33,413 nucleotides of DNA, taken from NCBI RefSeq assembly GCF_014385095.1, contig NZ_JACRTC010000012.1:1-33413 (forward strand), written 5' to 3'. The translations under genes were made by a program, and so were the position numbers. This DNA comes from Zongyangia hominis (GTDB lineage: Bacteria > Bacillota > Clostridia > Oscillospirales > Ruminococcaceae). Positions 1-7,091 of this stretch are shown here, in pieces. The notes under the pieces were generated by a model. The model did no database searches, was not told the DNA's origin, and saw only the letters and a list, made by a program, of their open reading frames with translations. How positions within the stretch are numbered: the stretch's first letter is position 1; each line of letters opens with the position of its first letter.

Positions 1-597
1 GACTACGAAATCTTCTACCCATGGAAAGAACAAGAGTGCCCTGTTACTGCAAAGGGGTTTGTTCAGCCATACGCTGACAGTCCAATGGATGAAGAAAATG
101 TGGGCGAACACGTTTACCTGCATATCTTAAACAATGCAAAGAAGTACGTGTATATCAACACCCCATATCTGATTGTCGATGATAGTATGCTTTCCGCTTT
201 GCGTCTTGCGGCAAAAAGTGGTGTAGATATACGCATCATCACACCCCACCGCTGGGATAAATGGTGGGTACACATGACCACACGCTCGTATTACCGAGAG
301 CTGATAAAATCAGGCGTTAAAATCTACGAATATACCAATGGTTTCATCCACTCCAAAACCTTTGTGTCCGATGACCGTACTGCAACAGTCGGGACAACAA
401 ATTTGGATTTTCGCAGCTTATATCTGCACTATGAATGTGGTGCTCTGCTCTATGAGGCCAAAGCTGTTATGGAAGTCAAGGAGGATTTTCTGCAAACGCT
501 GGAGATATGCCAACAGGTGACAGAAAAGGATTGCAAAACAAATATCGTAGTGCATCTGCTCCAGGATATACTGCGGCTATTTGCACCACTAATGTAA
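1..597 (+). CDS. cls: Cardiolipin synthase, C-terminal part (phospholipase D family)
   Basis: The frame is open from the first base, so the gene is cut by the window edge and only about 198 C-terminal residues are seen. A complete second phospholipase D motif is present, HSKTFVSD (HxKx4D), followed by the conserved GTTNLDFRS run that places the second catalytic half of a cardiolipin synthase. Family knowledge: these membrane enzymes condense two phosphatidylglycerols into cardiolipin and need two HKD motifs; the first lies outside the window. An internal ATG at 85 has no convincing ribosome site and falls within the conserved domain, so it is not the start. The next gene follows after 12 bp, suggesting one operon. 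Chromosomal, outside the mobile element. Confidence 0.9.
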   Translation, partial: DYEIFYPWKEQECPVTAKGFVQPYADSPMDEENVGEHVYLHILNNAKKYVYINTPYLIVDDSMLSALRLAAKSGVDIRIITPHRWDKWWVHMTTRSYYRELIKSGVKIYEYTNGFIHSKTFVSDDRTATVGTTNLDFRSLYLHYECGALLYEAKAVMEVKEDFLQTLEICQQVTEKDCKTNIVVHLLQDILRLFAPLM

Positions 598-609
598 GGA
601 GGGTCTTGA

Positions 610-1800
610 ATGTTTGAAGATATTGAAACACACAAAAAATTATCAAAGTGGATTATCGGAACGTTTACAGCCTGCATTTTGATTTATCTTGGCATCCGAC
701 ATATTAGTCATGTAGCTGATGCCGTGATGTGGTTGAAAGACCTGCTGAACCCACTTTTAATTGGATTGATTTTGGCGTTGTTTCTGAATGTTCCGTTGGG
801 GGTTATTGAAAGACATCTGTTCCCCAAACATCCGACATCTAGGAAAACGAAAATGCGCCGCCCGCTTGCGATCCTGCTTTCATTTATTTTGGTGATAGGG
901 GTCTTTGTCGGTGTTGCTTTTCTTGTTATTCCCGAATTGATCGATGCAGTATCTATTGTCATATCATCCTTGACGAATGGTCTGGATCAACTGGTGGCAT
1001 TTGAAAGCACGGCTGACTATTCTAAAATCCCATTCGGAGAACAGCTGTCCCAAATTGATATTGATTTTCTTGAACTGAAAGACAATTTGAATGAATGGTT
1101 GAATCAATTGGGAACCACCATTATGGACACTGCTGCTTCCGCATTTGGAAGCGTGGTTGCGACGGCAGTCGATTTTGCGATTGGTCTTGTGTTCTCAATT
1201 TATATTTTGGCCAATAAGGAGAAATTAAAAAGTCAGATCACCCGAATTGTCCGTGTATGGATTCCAGCATGTTTTGCCGAGCGGGGCATTCATGTGGCAG
1301 CTGTCTGTGAAAAAAACTTCAAGCTTTTTGTAGCAGGGCAAACGACTGAGGCAATAATTTTAGGCAGCCTGTGTGCAATCGGTATGTTAATTCTGAGAAT
1401 ACCATATGCGCCGATGATCGGTGCGCTTGTTGGGGTAACAGCACTGATTCCCTATGTCGGTGCCTGGATTGCTACACTTGTGGGTGCATTTTTGATTCTG
1501 ACAGTCAATCCTTTTAAGGCACTGGTATTCATTATTTTCCTGCTTACTTTGCAACAGATCGAAGGAAATGCAATCTATCCGAAAGTTGTGGGCGCAAAAA
1601 TCAACCTTCCTGCCATGTGGGTTTTAGCGGCAATCACAATAGGTGGCAATCTGGCTGGACCAATCGGTATGTTGCTTGGCGTACCTGCCGCAGCAGCCAC
1701 TTACGCTCTTTTGAAAGAAGCAACCGATAAGCGGGAAACGCATCTGAAAACACAAGAAAAAGAGCAGATGGGTAATTCACATAAACAGAATATATCCTAA
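610..1800 (+). CDS. AI-2E family transporter (membrane permease)
   Basis: A 396-residue polytopic membrane protein. Hydrophobic segments appear around residues 14-35, 44-62, 85-108, 180-205, 240-265, 270-300, 305-325 and 340-375, the usual pattern of the AI-2E/PerM family (about 350-400 residues). The C-terminal half carries family-like runs such as LVGVTALIPYVGAW and GNAIYPKVVG. Some members export autoinducer-2 and others are Na+/H+ antiporters or of unknown substrate, so the substrate is not assigned. A strong AAGGAGGG ribosome site lies 7 bp before the ATG. It is 12 bp downstream of the cardiolipin synthase gene and ends in a long hairpin terminator, so the two form the end of a transcription unit. 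Confidence 0.88.
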   Translation: MFEDIETHKKLSKWIIGTFTACILIYLGIRHISHVADAVMWLKDLLNPLLIGLILALFLNVPLGVIERHLFPKHPTSRKTKMRRPLAILLSFILVIGVFVGVAFLVIPELIDAVSIVISSLTNGLDQLVAFESTADYSKIPFGEQLSQIDIDFLELKDNLNEWLNQLGTTIMDTAASAFGSVVATAVDFAIGLVFSIYILANKEKLKSQITRIVRVWIPACFAERGIHVAAVCEKNFKLFVAGQTTEAIILGSLCAIGMLILRIPYAPMIGALVGVTALIPYVGAWIATLVGAFLILTVNPFKALVFIIFLLTLQQIEGNAIYPKVVGAKINLPAMWVLAAITIGGNLAGPIGMLLGVPAAAATYALLKEATDKRETHLKTQEKEQMGNSHKQNIS

Positions 1801-1829
1801 AAAAATTATCTCAAGATAAAAACTCATAG

Positions 1830-1889
1830 TAGGGTGTAAGGACTCATGATATAAAAATATCAAGGGTCTTTGCGCCCTATTCGTTTTTT
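1830..1889 (+). terminator. Long intrinsic terminator after the AI-2E gene
   Basis: A 16-bp stem (1830-1845 with 1864-1879, several G-U pairs) continues after one mismatch into a perfect inner stem TGATAT/ATATCA (1847-1852, 1857-1862) with an AAAA loop. It is followed at once by TTCGTTTTTT. This is an unusually long rho-independent terminator reading rightward. Confidence 0.85.
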
Positions 1890-1897
1890 ATATTACA

Positions 1898-1959
1898 AAA
1901 TCGGCATTATCATACCTTTTAGCGGGCATAATAAGGTTATTCCTCAAAACAAATCGGCA
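1898..1959 (+). promoter_or_regulatory. Direct repeat AAATCGGCA upstream of the HTH gene
   Basis: AAATCGGCA occurs at 1898-1906 and again at 1951-1959, both just upstream of the HTH regulator starting at 1988. A -10-like TACAAT lies at 1963-1968 without a good -35. The repeats could be operators for the regulator; this is inference only. Confidence 0.25.
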
Positions 1960-1987
1960 CGATACAATGTTATTGAGGTGAATGATT

Positions 1988-2344
1988 ATGCCGATTGACG
2001 ATTTAACCGCTTTGGGTCAAATAATGCGGGAGGCCCGAAAGAAAAAAGACCTGACACAGCAGGAGCTTTCAGATCTGAGCCATGTTTCTGTAAAACAAAT
2101 TGCCAACATTGAAAAAGGGCAGATGAACCCTTCCTATTTGATTTTAAGAGCATTGGCCAAGGTTTTGAACATCTCTCTGGACTCTCTAATAAATCCGGAT
2201 GTTTCTCCAGAAGATGAGGGAGCCAACCAGATGAAAATGCTTTATTCCAGTTGCCCGTCAGAAATGCGTGAAACCCTGCTGCACCATACACAGGAGACCA
2301 TGCAGGAATTAACAGAACTATCTAAGAAAATTGAAGCGAATTGA
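1988..2344 (+). CDS. HTH-XRE transcriptional regulator
   Basis: A 118-residue protein with an N-terminal Cro/C1-type helix-turn-helix (about residues 8-62: LGQIMREARKKKDLTQQELS, then recognition helix VSVKQIANIEKG) and a short helical C-terminus likely for dimerisation. I place the start at ATG 1988 because GAGGTG (1975-1980) sits 7 bp before it. An in-frame ATG at 1982 would leave only 1 bp. It stands alone between two terminators, with AAATCGGCA repeats upstream that may be its operators. It lies just outside the candidate left end of the ICE, so it may be chromosomal; its targets are unknown. Confidence 0.82.
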   Translation: MPIDDLTALGQIMREARKKKDLTQQELSDLSHVSVKQIANIEKGQMNPSYLILRALAKVLNISLDSLINPDVSPEDEGANQMKMLYSSCPSEMRETLLHHTQETMQELTELSKKIEAN

Positions 2345-2387
2345 GCCAGTGAGTGAAATTTGACGGTTTCCTCTCTGGCTCTTTTCA
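2343..2387 (+). terminator. Terminator directly at the HTH stop codon
   Basis: GAGCCAG (2343-2349) pairs with CTGGCTC (2375-2381), extended after one mismatch by GAG/CTC and then GAAA/TTTC. TTTTCATTT follows. The stem begins within the stop codon of the HTH gene, so translation and the hairpin overlap. Confidence 0.75.
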
Positions 2388-2400
2388 TTTCTGCAAAGAA
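2388..2400 (+). repeat. Candidate left attachment repeat TTTCTGCAAAGAA
   Basis: This is identical to 32640-32652. It sits right after the HTH terminator and before the ICE hairpin region. The sequence is nearly symmetrical (TTTCT, GCAA, AGAAA). Whether it is the crossover core is inference. Confidence 0.45.
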
Positions 2401-2402
2401 AG

Positions 2403-2550
2403 CGGCAAGCAATGCCGGTGTTAATACACTCGGCCCACAGAGGGAAAAATCCTGACGTGATTTCCCCCTCTGCTTTGCTTGTTGAGGGCAGCGCCCCCAA
2501 GCCCCTTTGAACGCAGAATTTCATTCTGCGGCTACGCGTCCGATGGACGC
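2403..2550. other. Hairpin cluster downstream of the relaxase; candidate oriT
   Basis: Four hairpins lie in 150 bp. They are CGGCA/TGCCG (2403-2417); GAGGGAAAAATC with GATTTCCCCCTC (2440-2470, two mismatches, 7-nt loop); CGCAGAAT/ATTCTGCG (2512-2530, loop TTC); and GCGTCC/GGACGC (2536-2550, loop GAT). ATCCTG at 2449-2454, at the loop edge of the second hairpin, matches the core nick-site sequence used by MobP-class relaxases such as RP4 TraI. The neighbouring relaxase is of that class. The last two hairpins could also end the relaxase transcript. No experiment-like evidence is in the sequence, so the oriT call is tentative. Confidence 0.35.
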
Positions 2551-2567
2551 TTATGACCATGACCGGC

Positions 2568-3983
2568 TTACCGCTGGCCGTGGTCTTTTTCTTGTTCTTT
2601 TTTCTGTTCCTCATCCATTTTCAGCAGCCGATCCACATTGGCCTTTGCCGTCAAAAGTTCCCGCATTTCCTCACGGGAACGCCGGTACTCGGCGTAGGTT
2701 TTCTTCTTTTCCTCCAGCAGTTTGGCATACTCAGATTGCAGGTCTTTGACCTTGGGCAGCTTCTTCACTCCCATCTCATCAAAGGCATTTTTTGCCGCCT
2801 GATGGAGCAGAATTTCTTGCTCATGTTCCTCCCGAAATTTTCGGGAATAACCGGCCTTGCGATAGGCAACATAGGTCTCGCGGGTCTTGGCATAATTAAC
2901 GATATGGGTACGCAGGACGGCGATCTCTGCCATGCGTTTCTCCGTCGCCTTAATCTGCGCTGACAGCTCATTGTGATGGGCGGTAGCCGCCACCGCTTTT
3001 TCTTCCAGCTCTGTATAGTCCAGTAGGTGATGTTCGGTAAGAAAATTCACGGTCTGCGCCATCTGTTTTAAGTTAAAAACCTTGGCCCAGCGTGCATATC
3101 CAGCACCTTTCCCGGCCTGCAATTTTGCCTGAATATCCACCAGCAAATTGACCTTGGGTGGCTCCGGCTGCACGGTGGATTTCTTGCGGGGCGTGTGCTG
3201 CTTTTCTCCAGCCAGCACCGCACGGATTTCTGTTTCGCTGTACCCGGCTCCCAGCTTGTCATCCATACGGGCTACATTCTTCCAGCCGGGAGCTTTAAGG
3301 CGGATTGCTTTCCCGCGCCGAGATACCTCGCAGCCCATCTCGGAAAGCAGTTGCAGAAGTGTGTCAAAGTCTGCTGGCTTTTGCTCCAGCGCCCGGTCAA
3401 TCATCACCCGTAGCTGTTCCCGATGGGAGGGCTTGGCTTGTTCGCCCAGCCACTTGTTGTAGCTTTTTCCGTGGGGCTTGGGGTTCTCCACAATGGATAG
3501 TCCGTTCTCGATACAAATGGTGTCACTTAAACGTCGAACAGCTCTGGTGCTTCCCCAAAAGTTACGGAACTTCCGGTCACAATCCATATTGACCGCCGAC
3601 CAGATGATGTGATTATGAATATGCGATTTGTCGATGTGGGTGCAGACCACAAAGGAATGATTGCCTTTGGTGAACCGCCTGGCAAATTCTATGCCCAGCC
3701 GGTTGGCTTCCTCCGGTGTGATCTCTCCGGGCCTGAACGACTGGCGCACATGGTAGGCGATCACATCATCTGTACCGCGCACTCGTCCGGTGGCGGCAAT
3801 ATACTGCCGCTTTGCCAACAGAAACTCTGCATCAGCAGTGCGGCTGTCACATCCATAGCTGGTAATCAATTTTCCGTTGTCGGTCTTTTGGGGATTTGCC
3901 ACATAGTCAATAATATCGCTGATGGCACGGCTCTCAGTCCGACCCTTGCCGATATGCAGCGGCATGATGCGTGTGGTTGCCAT
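2568..3983 (-). CDS. Relaxase/mobilization nuclease (MobP/VirD2-like)
   Basis: A 471-residue conjugative relaxase. It would nick one strand at oriT, stay bound to the 5' end and be led into the mating channel. The N-terminal half has the relaxase fold: a likely catalytic tyrosine at Y27 in IIDYVANPQKT, and the metal-binding histidine motif HIDKSHIHNHIIW around residues 113-125. The C-terminal third (from about 290) is charged and helical, probably coiled coil, ending in a lysine/glutamate-rich tail. GGAGG lies 8 bp before the ATG at 3983. Its usual partner MobC lies 3.6 kb away because a cargo block intervenes. A terminator just upstream insulates it from the AbiE operon, so its own promoter must be close to the start or reads through. 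Confidence 0.92.
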   Translation of the reverse strand: MATTRIMPLHIGKGRTESRAISDIIDYVANPQKTDNGKLITSYGCDSRTADAEFLLAKRQYIAATGRVRGTDDVIAYHVRQSFRPGEITPEEANRLGIEFARRFTKGNHSFVVCTHIDKSHIHNHIIWSAVNMDCDRKFRNFWGSTRAVRRLSDTICIENGLSIVENPKPHGKSYNKWLGEQAKPSHREQLRVMIDRALEQKPADFDTLLQLLSEMGCEVSRRGKAIRLKAPGWKNVARMDDKLGAGYSETEIRAVLAGEKQHTPRKKSTVQPEPPKVNLLVDIQAKLQAGKGAGYARWAKVFNLKQMAQTVNFLTEHHLLDYTELEEKAVAATAHHNELSAQIKATEKRMAEIAVLRTHIVNYAKTRETYVAYRKAGYSRKFREEHEQEILLHQAAKNAFDEMGVKKLPKVKDLQSEYAKLLEEKKKTYAEYRRSREEMRELLTAKANVDRLLKMDEEQKKEQEKDHGQR

Positions 3984-4001
3984 AAGGGAGACCTCCTTTC
4001 C

Positions 4002-4032
4002 AAAAAAGAAACGGCCTGCATGGTGCAGACCG
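4002..4032 (-). terminator. Terminator of the AbiE operon
   Basis: On the minus strand CGGTCTGCA (4032-4024) pairs with TGCAGGCCG (4020-4012) around a 3-nt loop, followed by TTTCTTTTTTGG. It begins 7 bp after the stop codon of the 110-residue gene and ends the abiEi-abiEii transcript before the relaxase. Confidence 0.8.
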
Positions 4033-4038
4033 CTTTTG

Positions 4039-4371
4039 TTATTCTATTAAATCGTCCTCATCGAGAAAATCAAAATTGTCCTCGATGTCCTCTAACCGCT
4101 TCGGAGGAAACCTCATCTCGTATTGTTCTTTTGCCAGCGCACGAACTTCCCGGCGCTTATCTTTCATTCGGTTCTTCAGCCAGGAAATCTGCTCCTTTGA
4201 TAATCTCCATGGGAGATTCAGCAAGCGGTTTATTGTCATTTGCTCCGCTTGCTTCTCCGGCGGCAAAGAAGCACAGGATTTACAGACGTGCGCCGCATGA
4301 CCTTTGCCGGAAAATTTTTCATTAGCCTTATATTCTCCGCAGACTTTACAATAATGGCCGTGCTTCTTCAT
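4039..4371 (-). CDS. Small zinc-ribbon-like protein, third gene of the AbiE operon
   Basis: 110 residues, not assigned to a named family by me. The N-terminus has two cysteine pairs, CKVC at 8-11 and CKSC at 30-33, with H25 and H28 between, which looks like a small zinc ribbon. The middle is basic (LKNRMKDKRREVRALAKEQY) and the last 20 residues are strongly acidic. The start ATG overlaps the abiEii stop as ATGA, so it is translationally coupled to the toxin gene, and the operon terminator follows its stop. Position and coupling suggest a role with AbiE, for example nucleic-acid or nucleotidyltransferase binding, but no function is shown. It may equally be a passenger regulator. Confidence 0.75.
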   Translation of the reverse strand: MKKHGHYCKVCGEYKANEKFSGKGHAAHVCKSCASLPPEKQAEQMTINRLLNLPWRLSKEQISWLKNRMKDKRREVRALAKEQYEMRFPPKRLEDIEDNFDFLDEDDLIE

Positions 4372-5222
4372 AGGCTCGATTCCTTTTCACTGAGAGCGTA
4401 TAAACTGCGCACCGCCCCCATGATGATGTTCCACTCCAGATCTGCCGCATAGGAAAATTTTTTGCGGTACGATTCCCAAAGTTTCTGCATAACCGAGCTG
4501 TTCTCCACTTCCTCAAAAACTTCGGCAGCTTCTGCAAGATGTCGTTCTGTCCCGCGTTTGTGAGCAGTGGCCCGCAGCGCATCATGGAGAATCTGAGGGT
4601 CCAATGTATTCCCATGCAGCTGTTCCAGAATATAAATGTCATAGAAATCTCTCATGCGGGTGTTGGTGGTAGTTCTGGTAATGATCGTTTCCAGCTTTTC
4701 GGCCAGAACCGTTTCCAGATTGTACGCCCAAATATCAATGGAGCGATCTTCCAGCATCAGCTTGAAAGAGTAGCGGATCTCCCTGGGGGTAATGGCATCC
4801 CCTGTGGAAATGTCAATCTTCAAAGGCGTCACCACACCGTCAAAGGTTGTAGTCATATTTACGCGAATCCCCGGATATTCCGCCTCATCCATAATCTCCG
4901 AAATACTTTTCAGCTGGAATTTGACGCCATCATCAAGCGGGACACTCACAATAGCGGAAATCAAATTCTCTATGTCCTCCACATTGACATTGGCTCCTTT
5001 TACAGTAGCGTCCAAATCCATCGTGGAACGGGCATCCAGACCAACCATAGCCGCTACCAGCATACCGCCTTTCAGAATAAATTTGTCACGATATTCAGAA
5101 AGGGAGATACGCTCCAGAAAACGCTCCATCATGTAGTTCCGCATCAAGAGCTGGGCGTCCGCAGATTTTTTTCTGGAAAGATTGCGGATCAGATCCTTCA
5201 ACTGCCTTGCTGTTTTTATCAT
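4368..5222 (-). CDS. abiEii: AbiEii-type nucleotidyltransferase toxin
   Basis: A 284-residue protein of the AbiEii/DUF1814 family, the toxin of a type IV toxin-antitoxin and phage abortive-infection system. Visible motifs are KGGMLVAAMVGLDARSTMDL followed by D (about residues 51-71), the nucleotidyltransferase GGx..TxDxD signature with two metal-binding aspartates; LKIDIS (about 143-148) for the third acidic position; and ETVLAEKLETIITR with RDFYDIY (about 170-195), the conserved lysine and aspartate region. Family knowledge: such enzymes transfer nucleotides to tRNA or other targets and stop growth. The ATG overlaps the abiEi stop (ATGA) and its own stop overlaps the next gene, so the three are translated in step. 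Confidence 0.92.
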   Translation of the reverse strand: MIKTARQLKDLIRNLSRKKSADAQLLMRNYMMERFLERISLSEYRDKFILKGGMLVAAMVGLDARSTMDLDATVKGANVNVEDIENLISAIVSVPLDDGVKFQLKSISEIMDEAEYPGIRVNMTTTFDGVVTPLKIDISTGDAITPREIRYSFKLMLEDRSIDIWAYNLETVLAEKLETIITRTTTNTRMRDFYDIYILEQLHGNTLDPQILHDALRATAHKRGTERHLAEAAEVFEEVENSSVMQKLWESYRKKFSYAADLEWNIIMGAVRSLYALSEKESSL

Positions 5223-5812
5223 AAAAGCACCTCCAAATACTGCCGCAGAATTTTTTCTACCCGGAACATACCGGCATACCGCATCAATGTCCGCAGGTCT
5301 TTGTCTTTTCTTCTGGCATACATCTTTAATGCCCCTTGAAAAGTCTGCATCTCCATGTTGTTCCTGCTGCGGAGCAGGTCGCAGATGGTGCGCTCCAGGT
5401 CATAGACAGGAACTGTATGCCCAAATGGTGTCTGAGCCGTTGTCAGGCCCACCCCATGCAGTTCCGCCTTAATGGTGAATACCTGTACGCCCTCTGCTTT
5501 CAGCTTGGAGGGATTATATCCGGTCTTGACTGTGACCGTATATTCCAGCGGCTCGCGGTCTGTCAGATCGTGAAAAAATAAAGCTGTCTCATGGGAAAAC
5601 ACTGCCTGTTCGACCCGCAGATGAAGTAAGTACATGGCATCGACCCAGGCATCCTTGGAAAGATAAATTCCATGCGCGACCCGCTCCAATTCCCGTGAGT
5701 GCACATAATCATAAAAAACAGGCTTAGAAATACCAGCAGATACTACTTGAGCTGTTCGCAGCATCCCATCCTGTGTTTCCAGCAGCTGATCCAGCTGTTC
5801 AAATTGTCCCAC
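5219..5812 (-). CDS. abiEi: AbiEi-type antitoxin and autorepressor
   Basis: About 197 residues of the AbiEi family: an N-terminal winged helix-turn-helix (QDGMLRTAQVVSAGISKPVF) and a C-terminal domain with PVYDLERTICDLLRSR. In type IV systems the antitoxin does not bind the toxin protein; it counters its effect and represses its own promoter through the winged helix. I place the start at GTG 5812 because GGAAG lies 7 bp before it. A GTG at 5830 in frame would add six residues but would put the ribosome site inside the gene and sit only about 7 bp from the -10 box. A palindrome over the -10 of the promoter just upstream fits autoregulation. Confidence 0.9.
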   Translation of the reverse strand: MGQFEQLDQLLETQDGMLRTAQVVSAGISKPVFYDYVHSRELERVAHGIYLSKDAWVDAMYLLHLRVEQAVFSHETALFFHDLTDREPLEYTVTVKTGYNPSKLKAEGVQVFTIKAELHGVGLTTAQTPFGHTVPVYDLERTICDLLRSRNNMEMQTFQGALKMYARRKDKDLRTLMRYAGMFRVEKILRQYLEVLL

Positions 5813-5830
5813 CGTACCACTTCCTTTCAC

Positions 5831-5865
5831 ACTAATATTATAAGCAATATTAGTTCAAAAGTAAA
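5831..5865 (-). promoter_or_regulatory. abiE promoter with palindromic operator
   Basis: On the minus strand TTTACT (5865-5860), a 17-bp spacer and TATAAT (5842-5837) form a good sigma-A promoter. A 9-bp perfect inverted repeat, ACTAATATT at 5831-5839 and AATATTAGT at 5846-5854, with a 6-bp spacer, covers the -10 box. This is the expected layout for repression by AbiEi. Confidence 0.7.
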
Positions 5866-5948
5866 GTGATGAAAATTCGGCATAATTTTACCGACAGCTT
5901 AACGTTCAACAGTTTTGGAAATATGAAGTGGCAGCAAAATAGACAACC

Positions 5949-6386
5949 TCAGCTGCCCATTTCATCACGATATGAAATAATCTGCTTCTTTTTCTGTTTG
6001 GCACACCGTAACGTTGTGGCTGCTCCGCCCCAATCATGGAGAACATAGGCCACCACTACATCGGCGGACTCTACCATCCAGCGATTTCTATGAGAAATCG
6101 AAAAACGGCGCGGTACGTTTTCCAGCGGTGGATACACGGTACTGTCATAGCCAGAAACATCCCGGCCAGTGTTCAAATATGCCAATACAAGAACCAGCTC
6201 GATTTGCGGATACTTTTTCTTTTGTTCCCGTAAAATAGACGCTGCTAAACTGTCGAACTCTCCATATCCTCCAAGATAAAAAGTTGTTGCTCCTTGCTCA
6301 ATTAGGTCTTGTGTTACATTGCGAAGCCAATTCGCAATATTGTCTGCCTTTGTGATTTGCGAATGGCCACAAAAAGTTACGTTCAT
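5949..6386 (-). CDS. SLOG-superfamily protein (DUF1273/YspA-like)
   Basis: 145 residues with the Rossmann-like SLOG pattern: an N-terminal strand MNVTFCGHSQ, a glycine motif FYLGGYGEFDSLA (about residues 36-48), LVLVLAYL, and a C-terminal ESADVVVAYVLHDWGGAATT followed by LRCAKQKKK. Family knowledge: SLOG proteins bind nucleotides or nucleotide-derived ligands and often act as sensors in anti-phage or stress systems; this one could also be a small YspA-like protein of unknown role. Ribosome site GGGG lies about 9 bp before ATG 6386. It is divergently transcribed from the small HTH gene across a 120-bp region with repeated sequence blocks, and next to the AbiE operon, which suggests a cargo or defence role. 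Confidence 0.8.
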   Translation of the reverse strand: MNVTFCGHSQITKADNIANWLRNVTQDLIEQGATTFYLGGYGEFDSLAASILREQKKKYPQIELVLVLAYLNTGRDVSGYDSTVYPPLENVPRRFSISHRNRWMVESADVVVAYVLHDWGGAATTLRCAKQKKKQIISYRDEMGS

Positions 6387-6428
6387 ACGATGGCACCCCT
6401 ATTACCATCATACTGCAAATAGCTCTAT

Positions 6429-6494
6429 TAGTACAGGTACAGGGACTAATTTTAGCAAAACTGCCCATATACTAAATATAGTACAGTCACAGGG
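6429..6494. promoter_or_regulatory. Repeated operator-like blocks between SLOG and HTH genes
   Basis: TAGTACAGGTACAGGG (6429-6444) recurs as TAGTACAGTCACAGGG (6479-6494), 14 of 16 identical and 50 bp apart, about five helical turns. Two inverted repeats lie between or around them: ATTAGT/ACTAAT (6427-6450) and TACTA/TAGTA (6470-6483). The second block overlaps the ribosome-site region of the HTH gene. No convincing -35/-10 pair could be fixed. Likely binding sites for the HTH protein, by inference. Confidence 0.5.
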
Positions 6495-6506
6495 GCGGTG
6501 TATAGA

Positions 6507-6746
6507 ATGAAGCTAAACGAGGCGGTAAGCAAACGTCTGTTAGAATTACTAGATGAAAGAAAAATGACACAATATCAACTGTATATGAAAAGCGGTGTTC
6601 CCAAGTCTACGATTGGAAATGTCATCAACTGCTCGTATGATTCGGTTAAGCTACGGATCATTCATGAGATGTGCCAAGGAATGGGGATTGGGATAGATAC
6701 CTTTTTTGCATCGCCGCTTTTTCAAGAAGATAACCTAGAACCATAA
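6507..6746 (+). CDS. Small HTH-XRE regulator
   Basis: 79 residues, a bare Cro/C1-type helix-turn-helix: VSKRLLELLDERKMTQYQLY, then recognition region VPKSTIGNVIN and a C-terminal cap DTFFASPLF. I use ATG 6507, about 6-11 bp after a GGGGCGGTG purine run; a GTG at 6498 is also in frame but overlaps the ribosome site. Proteins of this size are single-domain DNA-binding regulators of neighbouring genes. It is divergent from the SLOG gene and the intergenic 16-bp repeats are its likely targets. A bidirectional terminator starts at its stop codon. Confidence 0.82.
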   Translation: MKLNEAVSKRLLELLDERKMTQYQLYMKSGVPKSTIGNVINCSYDSVKLRIIHEMCQGMGIGIDTFFASPLFQEDNLEP

Positions 6747-6775
6747 AACCTCCGACGAAATTCGTCGGAGGTTTT
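6745..6775. terminator. Bidirectional terminator between convergent genes
   Basis: AAAACCTCCGACGAA (6745-6759) and its exact complement (6761-6775) give a 15-bp inverted repeat with T-runs on both strands. It serves the HTH gene rightward and the CD1845-like gene leftward. Confidence 0.88.
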
Positions 6776-6779
6776 CATA

Positions 6780-7091
6780 TTATCCATAAACCAAATCTTG
6801 AATGATAAACTTCAAGTCCTGTACCTTGCCCAGTAGCCAGATTGCAGCCATTGGCAAACCATAGGGACTAATGAGAAATGCTATCACCAGCAGGATAATG
6901 CCGTTTTGCAAGGAGTAAGTAATCAGAACTGCCACACCCAGCAGGGCAACCACCATGCTGATAAGCCCCAGCACCAAACCGGAGACATAGACAATCCCCA
7001 CACAAATCCAGACGAACAGGGTCAGCGACAGAATCACCGGAGCCATTAAAATCTTCAACGGCAGTTTCAGAATGAACCAGATCGCCCTCAT
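6780..7091 (-). CDS. CD1845-like ICE membrane protein
   Basis: 103 residues and almost entirely hydrophobic, with segments at about 6-30, 32-60 and 62-85, ending in the amphipathic stretch WLLGKVQDLKFIIQDLVYG. It resembles the small CD1845 family proteins carried by clostridial ICEs near the mobilization genes; their function is unknown. I start it at ATG 7091: GGAGG lies 8 bp upstream and the ATG overlaps the previous stop as ATGA. A further ATG six codons upstream would contain the ribosome site. Confidence 0.72.
   Translation of the reverse strand: MRAIWFILKLPLKILMAPVILSLTLFVWICVGIVYVSGLVLGLISMVVALLGVAVLITYSLQNGIILLVIAFLISPYGLPMAAIWLLGKVQDLKFIIQDLVYG

Noticed and set aside
5855..5948. GGCAGC/GCTGCC stem after the SLOG gene as a terminator
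   Set aside because: The stem is only 6 bp with a 16-nt loop and no T-run follows on the minus strand.
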